The notes beneath the pieces are model-generated. The model did no database searches. It worked only from the letters and a program-made list of their open reading frames with translations, and was not told where the DNA came from. A program made the position numbers and the translations under genes. From the NCBI GenBank assembly GCA_016282555.1, contig JAEEKU010000028.1, positions 1-6,475 on the forward strand: a DNA stretch of 6,475 nt, written 5' to 3'. Positions 1-6,023 of this stretch are shown here, piece after piece; the stretch's first letter is position 1, and each line of letters starts with the position of its first letter. The stretch is from Methanomassiliicoccaceae archaeon (GTDB taxonomy: Archaea > Thermoplasmatota > Thermoplasmata > Methanomassiliicoccales > Methanomethylophilaceae).

Positions 1-1
1 G

Positions 2-325
2 ACGGGAAAAAAGACTCCGCTGAGCGAAGCGCTGTCCTTCATGCATCAGTATGTGGGGCAGTATCTGCGCAAACATCCCCAGGACGTGGCGTTTATCGTC
101 CTGATGACCGACGCCGGTGCGAATCTCGCAATGGACGAGGAGAACGATCCCATGGAGGAGGCTCTCGAAATCGCATCCCATATCCGCATGGACAGGATGG
201 AGTGCGTGGTGGTCGATACCAAAGTCTCGATAGAGCCCAACGAGAAGGCCCTGAAACTGTCGTATTCTCTTCTCGCCCCGTATTACAAGATAGAGGATCT
301 CAGATCCTCCGAAGATATTCTTTAA
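2..325 (+). CDS. Magnesium chelatase ChlD/BchD-like protein, C-terminal VWA part (5' end outside window)
   Basis: The reading frame is open from the left edge and ends at TAA (323-325), giving 107 visible residues. They match the last part of the von Willebrand A domain of the ChlD/BchD subunit of AAA+ metal chelatases. A TGKKTPLSEAL stretch holds the second-loop MIDAS threonine. A hydrophobic strand followed by LMTDAGANLAM carries the third-loop aspartate. Then come DPMEEALEIA, CVVVDT and a YYKIEDL tail typical of the family. The DxSxS motif and the AAA+ domain would lie upstream, outside the window. In photosynthetic organisms this family works with ChlI and ChlH to insert magnesium. In a methanogen a role in inserting cobalt or another metal into a tetrapyrrole is possible but is inference. 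The gene converges on ramA. The family call is firm, the metal is not. Confidence 0.8.
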   Translation, partial: TGKKTPLSEALSFMHQYVGQYLRKHPQDVAFIVLMTDAGANLAMDEENDPMEEALEIASHIRMDRMECVVVDTKVSIEPNEKALKLSYSLLAPYYKIEDLRSSEDIL

Positions 326-354
326 AAAAATTACCGGCCCTGAACCGGGGCCGG
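324..354. terminator. Hairpin terminator between convergent genes
   Basis: A perfect 7-bp stem, CCGGCCC (334-340) with GGGCCGG (348-354), encloses a 7-nt loop. On the minus strand the hairpin is followed by a run of seven T (324-330), which makes it a good terminator for ramA (stop at 365). On the plus strand it follows the chelatase stop by 8 nt and is followed only by ATTTGTT, so it is weaker in that direction. Archaea terminate mainly at T-runs, so the T-tract is probably the key element. Confidence 0.65.
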
Positions 355-364
355 ATTTGTTAAA

Positions 365-1993
365 TCATTCTCTGACTATTACGAAGTTCCTCAGCGAGAG
401 GCAGCGGTGTTCGCAGATTCTCTCGCAGCGCCTGCATGCGGTTCCGGCGCATCTGTCCGATTTCACGTAACCGCGGAAGCCTCCGGATTCCTTGACGATG
501 GAAAGCGCCTTCTCGGGACATTCCCCGACGCATTTCTTGCATCCGATGCAGCCTTCTACGGCGCCGGTGAGAACAGTCTTGGATTCTTCGAGGATGATGA
601 CTCCTCTCTTTTCCACATCGGGAAGATCGGTCTTTGCCAGCCTCTTCGCGGTGATTTTTTCGGCAGGTTTGGAAAGCGGGGGGAGCCCGTACAGATCCAG
701 CATGCTGTCGTACTGCTCCATTGGCATTCCGGTGCACCACAGCGAATATTCCACTGAATAGAGATTTTTGAAGGTCTCGGAGGTGGCGAACATCACGTGG
801 GTAGCCCTGAGCTCTTTGGCGAATTCCCTGAGTTTGAGAAGGTCGACTTTGCCGAGGGCGACTTTTCTCGCCATCTCGATAGACGTGTTTCCGAACTGGA
901 TTATCTCCGTGGCGCCGGGACAAACCATTCCGATTCCCATAGCTTTAATCGCATCCACGTACAGACCGGACGCTCCGGACATGTACGCTTTTCTAACATC
1001 TCCGGTCCAGAGCCCCGCTTCTCTGAGCAGTGTCAGGAATCCCGCGCGGAGGGCGCCGATGGCTTTTCCGGCTTCCTCCACGTCATGGGAGGATATGTTC
1101 ACTCCGTCCTGAAGGTGTATCAGACCGTCATGAGTGCCGATAGAGGGGGTGTTTATGAGGCCTGACGTTATTCCGCAGTACAGCGCCGCGACTACTCCGG
1201 TACCGGTCACTCCCACGGCTCTTATATCTCCCCTGGCAATGACGTTTCCGGTATCGGGATCCACGGTGTCGGCTTTCGTATCGACAATGGATTTGTTCAG
1301 AACGGTGCACTGCCATCCGTTTCCGGTAATATTCACATCCGATATGGCGCCGGGCGCCGCGAGCATCCCTCTTTCGATTTCCTGTCCTTCCAGAGCGGGA
1401 CCGGCGGCCGCGGAACCGGTGTAGATCTTTCCGTCCACGACGAGCGCCATCTCCGCGTTCGTACCGTAATCGACAACGATAACCGGCTCCTTCTCTTCGA
1501 GGATATCGGTCATTTTGAGCATCGCGATAGCATCGGCGCCGATCTCGTGGGTAACGGCGGGAGGTATGATGACGACGGCATCCGGCATTCCGGCAAGCCC
1601 GAGCTCGGATGCTTTTTTTATCGTTCCGTTTCTTTCCGGAGGGACGACTCCCATGCTTTTGAGAGCGTTTTTGCCCGCGTAAGCCAGATCTCTTATCTCG
1701 ATATTCTCGAACAGAGACATCTGGAACGTATTGCCGCATACTCCTATCCTTTTGACTTTGGTCAGATCGATTCCCAGGGCTTTGAAGAGATTGTTAGCCG
1801 CGTCGACGATAAGGCCGTGGGCGGTATCCTCGCCGGATTCGATTGCGAAGTTAACATGATCTATGACATTCATCCCCGGAATGGGGTGACGCTGGGTTAT
1901 TGCGGTAGCCAGAGTCTCTCCGGTTTCAAGATCCAGAGCCTGACACCTCATTCCGCTCGTTCCGATATCAAGTGCAATACCGTAATCAGCCAT
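365..1993 (-). CDS. ramA: RamA-type ATP-dependent reductive activase of methylamine corrinoid proteins
   Basis: The product has 542 residues, the usual length for RamA. This iron-sulfur protein uses ATP to reduce inactive Co(II) corrinoid on methylamine corrinoid proteins such as MtbC back to Co(I). The N-terminal part has an actin/Hsp70-like fold signature: a phosphate-binding loop DIGTSGMR (9-16), a second one VVDYGTNAE (173-181) and GASG (340-343). The C-terminal part binds two Fe-S clusters: C482, C485, C488 and C492 followed by Pro (CX2CX2CX3CP), then C515, C520, C523 and C527, with an extra C531. An upstream in-frame ATG at 2032 would add 13 residues, but it lies inside the TATA box. 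The ATG at 1993, preceded by AGGA about 10 nt upstream, begins at the conserved MADYGIALDIGT and is preferred. It sits downstream of the mtbCB cluster on the same strand, but with its own promoter and a terminator before it. The stop is TGA. Confidence 0.92.
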   Translation of the reverse strand: MADYGIALDIGTSGMRCQALDLETGETLATAITQRHPIPGMNVIDHVNFAIESGEDTAHGLIVDAANNLFKALGIDLTKVKRIGVCGNTFQMSLFENIEIRDLAYAGKNALKSMGVVPPERNGTIKKASELGLAGMPDAVVIIPPAVTHEIGADAIAMLKMTDILEEKEPVIVVDYGTNAEMALVVDGKIYTGSAAAGPALEGQEIERGMLAAPGAISDVNITGNGWQCTVLNKSIVDTKADTVDPDTGNVIARGDIRAVGVTGTGVVAALYCGITSGLINTPSIGTHDGLIHLQDGVNISSHDVEEAGKAIGALRAGFLTLLREAGLWTGDVRKAYMSGASGLYVDAIKAMGIGMVCPGATEIIQFGNTSIEMARKVALGKVDLLKLREFAKELRATHVMFATSETFKNLYSVEYSLWCTGMPMEQYDSMLDLYGLPPLSKPAEKITAKRLAKTDLPDVEKRGVIILEESKTVLTGAVEGCIGCKKCVGECPEKALSIVKESGGFRGYVKSDRCAGTACRRCERICEHRCLSLRNFVIVRE

Positions 1994-2030
1994 TTTATCG
2001 CGTTCCTGATTGTAATGAAAACATCGGGAC

Positions 2031-2040
2031 ATTATTTAAC
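2031..2040 (-). promoter_or_regulatory. Archaeal TATA box of ramA
   Basis: Read on the minus strand the sequence is GTTAAATAAT, close to the archaeal TATA consensus. Transcription would start about 25 nt downstream, near 2010, leaving a leader of roughly 15-20 nt that holds the AGGA ribosome-binding site before the ATG at 1993. It lies just after the terminator of the upstream gene group, so ramA can be transcribed separately. No experimental support is visible from sequence alone. Confidence 0.6.
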
Positions 2041-2052
2041 CGTATCCCGGAG

Positions 2053-2075
2053 AAAAAAACGGGGGGAGAACCCCC
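2053..2075 (-). terminator. Terminator ending the mtbC-mtbB-permease gene group
   Basis: A 5-bp G/C stem (GGGGG 2062-2066 with CCCCC 2071-2075) with loop AGAA is followed on the minus strand by seven T (2053-2059). It starts 13 nt after the stop of the small membrane protein gene and lies upstream of the ramA TATA box, so it separates the two transcription units. Confidence 0.65.
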
Positions 2076-2088
2076 ACTGTTTGGAAAA

Positions 2089-2226
2089 TCAGATCTCTTT
2101 GAAGATCTTTCTCGATTTAATCAGTCCGTATGCGCAGAGGAGAATGATGAATCCTGTGCAGATATACGATCCGTAGGGGATACCAGACTGAAAAAACGCA
2201 TCGAATGCTTCCCAAGTTCCTGCCAT
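2089..2226 (-). CDS. Small single-pass membrane protein (45 aa), unknown function
   Basis: This short gene (46 codons with the TGA stop) starts only 5 nt after the winged-helix gene ends, on the same strand. GTGAT just upstream of the ATG resembles the Shine-Dalgarno core GGTGAT. The product starts MAGTWEAFDAFFQSGIPYG and then has one hydrophobic helix at about residues 19-36 (YICTGFIILLCAYGLI), followed by a basic tail (KSRKIFKEI). Positive charges after the helix suggest the C-terminus faces the cytoplasm. I do not recognise a family. Its place as the last gene after a permease, directly before a terminator, suggests an accessory subunit or stabiliser of that transporter; this is inference. 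The frame, spacing, membrane segment and the terminator right after it argue that it is real despite its size. Confidence 0.7.
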   Translation of the reverse strand: MAGTWEAFDAFFQSGIPYGSYICTGFIILLCAYGLIKSRKIFKEI

Positions 2227-2231
2227 AGTTA

Positions 2232-2531
2232 TCACGCCTTGACTTTCTGTCTCAGATCGTCGAGATAAGTCTTTCCCAGATCCGAGATGGTGTAATCGGT
2301 CAGAAGTTTGCCTTTTTGGAAGATTCCTTCCTCATCGATAACGGATTTGCCTTCGTTTACCAGGCCGGCGGACACCAGTTCGATGACGTCGTATTTGATC
2401 ATCGCCTTTCCGTAATCGTTGTCGTATCCGGGGCGCTCTTTGGAAATCGTGAAAACGATCTCTTCCGTCCTCATTCCTTTGGAGTCGAGCAGTTCCAGGA
2501 TACGGAATTTAACGGGGCAGTCTTCCATCAT
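2232..2531 (-). CDS. Small winged-helix-like protein, candidate transcriptional regulator
   Basis: The product has 99 residues (98 if the second ATG is used). Its layout fits a small archaeal winged-helix DNA-binding protein: a first helix KFRILELLDSKG (8-19), a second RTEEIVFTISKE, a longer possible recognition helix AMIKYDVIELVSAGLV, a strand-turn segment resembling a wing (VIDEEGIFQKGKLLTDYTIS) and a closing helix LGKTYLDDLRQKV. There are no cysteine metal sites or membrane segments. The start codon overlaps the permease stop (ATGA), and GAGGTGAG lies 6 nt upstream, so translation is probably coupled. A role in sensing substrate or regulating this cluster is plausible but inferred; it could instead act elsewhere. 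The fold is judged from pattern, not from a database match. Confidence 0.75.
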   Translation of the reverse strand: MMEDCPVKFRILELLDSKGMRTEEIVFTISKERPGYDNDYGKAMIKYDVIELVSAGLVNEGKSVIDEEGIFQKGKLLTDYTISDLGKTYLDDLRQKVKA

Positions 2532-3613
2532 CGCTTCTCACCTCTCAGCGAAACCATTCCTTCGGTATCTTCGCTCGCCAGCAGGAACGATCCTATCAGG
2601 CATATGATGAGACCGGCGATGGTGGATCCTACGATCAGCATCATTGATTCGTCGGTGTAATTGAGCGCGCCCTGGGGTCCGCAGAATATGCAGAGGAATA
2701 TGACCGCGCATGCGGCGTACAATGAACCGATAGCCTGGCCTCTTGCGACTCCCAGGAACGGGAACGATTTGTACCAGCAGACGTAACACCAGGCGAAAGA
2801 CAGCCCCAGAAGCAGAACTACGAGGAACGTGGTCGGATCGAGGATCGCTCCGAGAGTGTCGAATATCGGGATGCCGGTGCACGCTATGATTACGAGCACG
2901 ATAACCCAGAATATAGCTTCGAAACAGAATCTGAGGTGGAGACCCACATCCGGCTCGCAGAGATCCAGCGCTTTTCCTGCAACTGCTCCCTCGCATCCCC
3001 ATCCTACTGCCGCCATTATGCCTCCGATAAGTCCGAGGGTGGTGTTCGTTCCCGCGGTTCCTCCGGACAGAATGCTTCCGGAATAGAGGGTTATTCCTCC
3101 GACGAGAAGAACTATGATGGCGAGATATCCTCTCTTGGATACCTTCTGTTTAAGATAAAGAACGGAAAGCGTAGTGCCTATGATGGGATAAAGAAGTCCT
3201 GCGATGGCCGCGAAACCGGGGCTCAGGAAGAGAGCGGCTAAATACGTACCGGAAACCGCGCATGCGCCGCAAAGTCCCGCCATGAGGAAATATTTGCTCG
3301 CGGCTCTGAACTGCACGACAGTTCTTTTCATTTCGCCGAGTTTGCCGAGACCGCCGTTCCAGATGAACAGAACGAGAGCGCATGCGATCGCATTGATGCC
3401 CGTCAGGAACACGGCCTGCAGAATTCCGGTGGCGTCTTCCGACATACCGTGGTTCAGAATATTATCGTATACATCTGCCAGAAAAGGCAGTTCGTAAATG
3501 GCGTATCCCGGAACGTACCAGATTCCCCAGTACAGGGCGCACAGGATACCCATTATTATTCCTATGCGGACCTTTTTCTTATGGTCCATTTTTTTTATTT
3601 CTTCAACATCCAT
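2528..3613 (-). CDS. DMT/EamA-type permease, candidate methylamine transporter
   Basis: The product has 361 residues with ten predicted membrane helices, near residues 17-38, 63-85, 108-130, 132-154, 162-182, 192-214, 227-248, 262-281, 289-311 and 324-347. This fits the 10-TM drug/metabolite transporter superfamily. GLLYPIIGTTLSVLYLKQKVSKRGYLAI (139-166) resembles the helix 4 to helix 5 region of EamA domains, and the N-terminus is basic (HKKKVR), placing it inside. The start at 3613 has GAGGGA a few nt upstream; the later ATG at 3589 has no such site. It follows mtbB by 93 nt on the same strand, across two hairpins. The context suggests uptake of dimethylamine or a related amine, but the sequence does not show the substrate. 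Methanosarcina methylamine permeases belong, as I recall, to a different family, so this would be a separate solution to the same task. Confidence 0.85.
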   Translation of the reverse strand: MDVEEIKKMDHKKKVRIGIIMGILCALYWGIWYVPGYAIYELPFLADVYDNILNHGMSEDATGILQAVFLTGINAIACALVLFIWNGGLGKLGEMKRTVVQFRAASKYFLMAGLCGACAVSGTYLAALFLSPGFAAIAGLLYPIIGTTLSVLYLKQKVSKRGYLAIIVLLVGGITLYSGSILSGGTAGTNTTLGLIGGIMAAVGWGCEGAVAGKALDLCEPDVGLHLRFCFEAIFWVIVLVIIACTGIPIFDTLGAILDPTTFLVVLLLGLSFAWCYVCWYKSFPFLGVARGQAIGSLYAACAVIFLCIFCGPQGALNYTDESMMLIVGSTIAGLIICLIGSFLLASEDTEGMVSLRGEKR

Positions 3614-3636
3614 ATAATCCCTCGAGAGGATTGATT

Positions 3637-3659
3637 AAGAAAAAAGGGGGAAATCCCCC
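3637..3659 (-). terminator. Hairpin plus T-tract between mtbB and the permease gene
   Basis: The stem GGGGG (3646-3650) with CCCCC (3655-3659), loop AAAT, is followed on the minus strand by TTTTTTCTT (3645-3637). It lies between mtbB (stop at 3707) and the permease start (3613). I see no convincing TATA box between it and the permease, so it may be a leaky terminator that lets some transcripts continue. Confidence 0.6.
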
Positions 3660-3679
3660 CCGGTTTGAAAGGTAAAGTA

Positions 3680-3704
3680 CCGGACGGCAGATGCCGTAAT
3701 CCGG
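3680..3704 (-). other. Stem-loop in the mtbB 3' untranslated region
   Basis: Right after the mtbB stop, CCGG (3701-3704) pairs with CCGG (3680-3683) and ACGGC (minus strand of 3693-3697) pairs with GCCGT (minus strand of 3684-3688). The loop is 4 nt and there is a 3-nt bulge at 3698-3700. No T-run follows directly. It may protect the 3' end of an mtbCB transcript or assist termination at the next hairpin. Confidence 0.5.
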
Positions 3705-3706
3705 AT

Positions 3707-5110
3707 TTATCTTCTGAGTTTCTCGCGGAATTTCTCGCAGCTGTTGATCTTGATGTCGAGAATGTTCTCGATGTTCATCTTGGCGAGGATACCGCGGGGC
3801 GCGCCGGGGATACCGGTGACGCTTCCGATCTTGAGCTCTTCACGGAGATCTCTCATGATGCACTCGTCTCCGAGGTCCATGGTGGTCACTCCGAGTTTCT
3901 TTGCGACGTACTCCTTGGCATCGTTGAGTCTCATGTTCTTGGTGTACATCATCCTGGCGACCATGTCTCCGGCGGTCCTGATACCGCCCATACCGGACGC
4001 TACGAGGTGGGGGATATCCATTCCGAGAGGATCTCCCACTCCGACCTATACTCCGTCGACTTTCGCGATCTCGACCATAGCTTTGTTGCATCTGGCAACG
4101 GCGTCGAGCGGAGGGGTCTCGAACATGGGGATTCCTCCGACACCCATTCCCATGTCGACGTGGACGGGGATAGGGGAGTCTTCGACCGCTTTCTTGATGA
4201 AAGTAACGGATCTTCCGAGGTTCCAGGCAAGGGATCTGGAAGTGTTGGTGTTACAGACCGCTCCGAAGACGTTAGCTCCGGCTTTGGCGATGAGCTGGGC
4301 CTGCTGGTGGGGGTAAAGTCCTGCTGCGACTTCTCCCTCGAACTCCATCATTCCGTGGATACCCATGACGGACTCTCCGGCGGCACCGACGTTGATGTAG
4401 GTCTCGGGGCAGAGCTCCCTCAGTTTCTTTACACCGTTGAGGGTACCGACGAAATCGGCATCTCCGGCGGAACCGGTGGTGTCGAAGTTGAAACCGTCAG
4501 ATCCGGCGGCCTGAAGCCTGGTGGTTACGAATTCGATGTCTCTCGCGAGGTGTTCCGCGGCAGCTTCGGAGGATGCCATAGACTCCTCGATCTTGAACTC
4601 CCTCATGAGGTCTGCCGGGTTTCCGTAAGGTCCGTCAGGAGCATAGTACAGTCCCATGTTGGGCATCGCGCCGTAGAAGTAAGGGGCGATGATTTCCGCC
4701 TGGATCTCTTCCATCGTCTGCATTTCCATGGAGATGACGGGTTTGACGGGCTTTATGGAATAGTCGGAATGCGCAAGTTCGAAAGTATCGGCACCGAGAG
4801 CCCTCTCGTGGAGAAGAGCGGCTTCGAGCCTTCCCATGTCGACTCCGTTTCCGGAGTTTCCGTTGTCTCCCGTGAAATCGAGCTGTCCGATATCGTAGGT
4901 CATGACGACCTCGTTTCCGGGCTCTACTCCTACAACCCTCGACTGGTCGATGATTATGTCGCACATGTGCTCGATTTCGTTCGCGTTGAGCTGGGGGATG
5001 CCTCCCATGTCGGCTGCGTCTGCGGAACCGGCCTGGATATCGTCCAGGACCTGCTGTCTGGTCATTGTGACCCTGCGGCCGTCTCCCATTCTCGTATAGT
5101 AGTCAGTCAT
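3707..5110 (-). CDS. mtbB: Dimethylamine:corrinoid methyltransferase MtbB, with in-frame amber (pyrrolysine) codon
   Basis: The gene is open from the ATG at 5110 to TAA at 3707-3709 when the single TAG at 4046-4048 is read through. The product then has 467 residues with pyrrolysine at 355. This matches Methanosarcina MtbB (467 residues, Pyl at 356) and differs from MtmB (Pyl near 202) and MttB (Pyl near 334). MtbB transfers a methyl group from dimethylamine to Co(I) on MtbC, leaving monomethylamine; pyrrolysine is thought to bind and position the amine. Residues before the amber (VHVDMGMGVGGIPMF, 316-330) and after it (VGVGDPLGMDIPHL) continue the same enzyme in the same frame. The ribosome-binding site GGAAGGGA precedes the ATG and lies in a weak inverted repeat (5114-5118 with 5127-5131). 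It follows mtbC by 26 nt. A gene caller that stops at TAG would report a 354-aa protein plus a separate C-terminal fragment. Confidence 0.95.
4046..4048 (-). other. In-frame UAG read as pyrrolysine in mtbB (residue 355)
   Basis: The plus-strand CTA here is TAG on the coding strand. It is the only in-frame stop within mtbB and sits at the position where known MtbB proteins carry pyrrolysine. The local protein context is VDGV-Pyl-VGVGDPLGM. Downstream RNA has only a weak stem (GAGA with TCTC, loop TCC), so I see no strong PYLIS-like element here. The pyrrolysine tRNA and pyl genes are not in the window. Confidence 0.93.
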
Positions 5111-5136
5111 GTATTTCCCTTCCAATGGAAACAGTT

Positions 5137-5781
5137 TCAAGCGTCTCCGAGGACATCCTGAGCTTTTCTGGTAGTTTCGGAAGCGGATTCTCCGTAAATG
5201 TCTGCACCGATCTTGTCGCAGAATCCCTGGGTGATAGGAGCTCCTCCGACCATTACGGTAACTTTGTCGCGGATTCCCTCGTTTTTGAGGTTCTCGATGA
5301 CAGTCTTCATCTGGACCATGGTGGTGGTCATGAGAGCAGACATTCCGCAGAACGTGCAACCGGCTTTGCACTCGTCCACGAATTTTCCGAGGGGAACGTC
5401 CCTGCCGAGGTCGTGGACATCGAAACCGGCACACTGGAGCATGGTGGAGCAGATCGATTTTCCGATGTCATGGACATCTCCCTCGACAGTCCCCATAACG
5501 GCAGAGGCTTTTTTCGATTCGCTGGAACCGGCGGTAAGTTCGGAACCGAGAGTCTCCATAGCTTTTTTCATTCCTGCGGCAGCAGAAAGAACGTGGGGCA
5601 GGAAGAGTTTTCCTCTCTCGAAGAGAACTCCGACGTCGGACATAGCAGCACCGAGAGCGTTAATAATCTCGGTAGCGGGCATGCCGGCAGCGTGTGCCTC
5701 ATCAACAGCTTTGGAAATTTCAGGAACTTTACAAGTCACAAGTGCATCATGCAGCTTCTGGGATTCATTCTCGAATGCCAT
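5137..5781 (-). CDS. mtbC: Dimethylamine corrinoid protein MtbC
   Basis: The product has 214 residues, normal for methylamine corrinoid proteins. It carries the methyl group between MtbB and the CoM methylase on a bound corrinoid. Residues 1-90 form the helical cap domain typical of the B12-binding/MtaC-like family (EIINALGAAMSDVGVLFERGKLFLPHVLSAA). The Rossmann-like part holds D102-V-H104-D-I-G107, where His104 is the expected lower cobalt ligand, then S148-A-L150 and G179-G180, in textbook DxHxxG...SxL...GG spacing. An in-frame ATG at 5802 would add MRRRNKK, but GGAGG at 5795-5791 lies 9 nt before the ATG at 5781, and MAFENES is the more natural start. It is the first gene of the cluster, with a TATA box about 55 nt upstream of the start and mtbB immediately downstream. 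MttC and MtmC are close paralogues; MtbC is chosen because of mtbB. Confidence 0.92.
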   Translation of the reverse strand: MAFENESQKLHDALVTCKVPEISKAVDEAHAAGMPATEIINALGAAMSDVGVLFERGKLFLPHVLSAAAGMKKAMETLGSELTAGSSESKKASAVMGTVEGDVHDIGKSICSTMLQCAGFDVHDLGRDVPLGKFVDECKAGCTFCGMSALMTTTMVQMKTVIENLKNEGIRDKVTVMVGGAPITQGFCDKIGADIYGESASETTRKAQDVLGDA

Positions 5782-5790
5782 TTTTTTATT

Positions 5791-5795
5791 CCTCC
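5791..5795 (-). promoter_or_regulatory. Ribosome-binding site of mtbC
   Basis: On the minus strand this reads GGAGG within AAGGAGGAAT, a strong Shine-Dalgarno sequence 9 nt before the ATG at 5781. It lies downstream of the alternative ATG at 5802, so it decides the start in favour of 5781. Confidence 0.75.
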
Positions 5796-5801
5796 TTCTC
5801 A

Positions 5802-5815
5802 AGCATATAAATGCT
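5802..5815 (-). repeat. Short dyad AGCAT-N4-ATGCT in the mtbC leader
   Basis: AGCAT (5802-5806) and ATGCT (5811-5815) are inverted copies around a 4-nt centre. The element lies at or just after the predicted mtbC transcription start (near 5815) and 6 nt upstream of the ribosome-binding site. It could be a small operator or a 5' leader hairpin, or chance. The TTTATAT inside it could be read as a TATA box, but that would put the transcript start after the ribosome-binding site. Confidence 0.35.
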
Positions 5816-5835
5816 TTTAGCCCGTAAGAACGCCA

Positions 5836-5844
5836 GTTTATAAC
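5836..5844 (-). promoter_or_regulatory. Archaeal TATA box for mtbC-mtbB
   Basis: On the minus strand the sequence is GTTATAAAC, preceded by purine-rich AATAAA, which suits a BRE (TFB-recognition) element. A start about 25 nt downstream, near 5815, gives a leader of about 34 nt that contains the strong GGAGG site of mtbC. A second TATA-like element lies about 45 nt further upstream. Confidence 0.6.
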
Positions 5845-5880
5845 TTTATTCGTACAGGACCTAATGTCGGATTTATTTAA

Positions 5881-5963
5881 TAATATTTAAAACTGTTTAT
5901 ACACTATGATAACAATTGTTTTCCGGATAATTCATCGGAATTATTAACAACTTTTAAATATTA
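5881..5963. promoter_or_regulatory. Inverted pair of TATA-like boxes enclosing two dyads
   Basis: TAATATTTAAAA (5881-5892) and TTTTAAATATTA (5952-5963) are perfect 12-bp inverted copies. Each contains the archaeal TATA core TTTAAATA pointing outward: the left copy toward mtbC on the minus strand, the right copy rightward on the plus strand. Between them lie a perfect 10-bp palindrome AACAATTGTT (5911-5920) and a 7-bp dyad ATAATTC-ATCG-GAATTAT (5927-5944). The layout resembles a divergent promoter with central operator sites. AT-rich DNA makes such matches by chance more often, so this remains a candidate. Confidence 0.4.
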
Positions 5964-6023
5964 AAACAGGAAAAAATGACTGTCCGACAAGTTTTCCGGT
6001 ATTATTGTTTGAAATGAGGCAGC

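Noticed and set aside
360..923. Long frames overlapping ramA and the permease in other registers or on the opposite strand (for example 1547-2176 and 2538-3002).
   Set aside because: Their translations are arginine- or serine-rich without recognisable motifs, and each lies fully or largely within a well-supported gene.
1994..2032. An N-terminal extension of RamA starting at the ATG at 2032.
   Set aside because: That ATG lies within the TATA box (2031-2040), so it would not be in the transcript, and the extra residues are unlike the RamA N-terminus.
3707..4039. The mtbB 3' part as a separate small gene or as evidence of a pseudogene.
   Set aside because: It is in the same frame as the upstream part, separated by one TAG at the known pyrrolysine position, and completes the normal MtbB length.
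3665..5161. A 498-codon open frame on the plus strand opposite mtbB.
   Set aside because: Its translation is dominated by D, S, G, V and H, matches no family I know and is the mirror of a strongly recognised enzyme. It has no ribosome-binding site or promoter of its own that I can see. It arises from the codon bias of the opposite strand.
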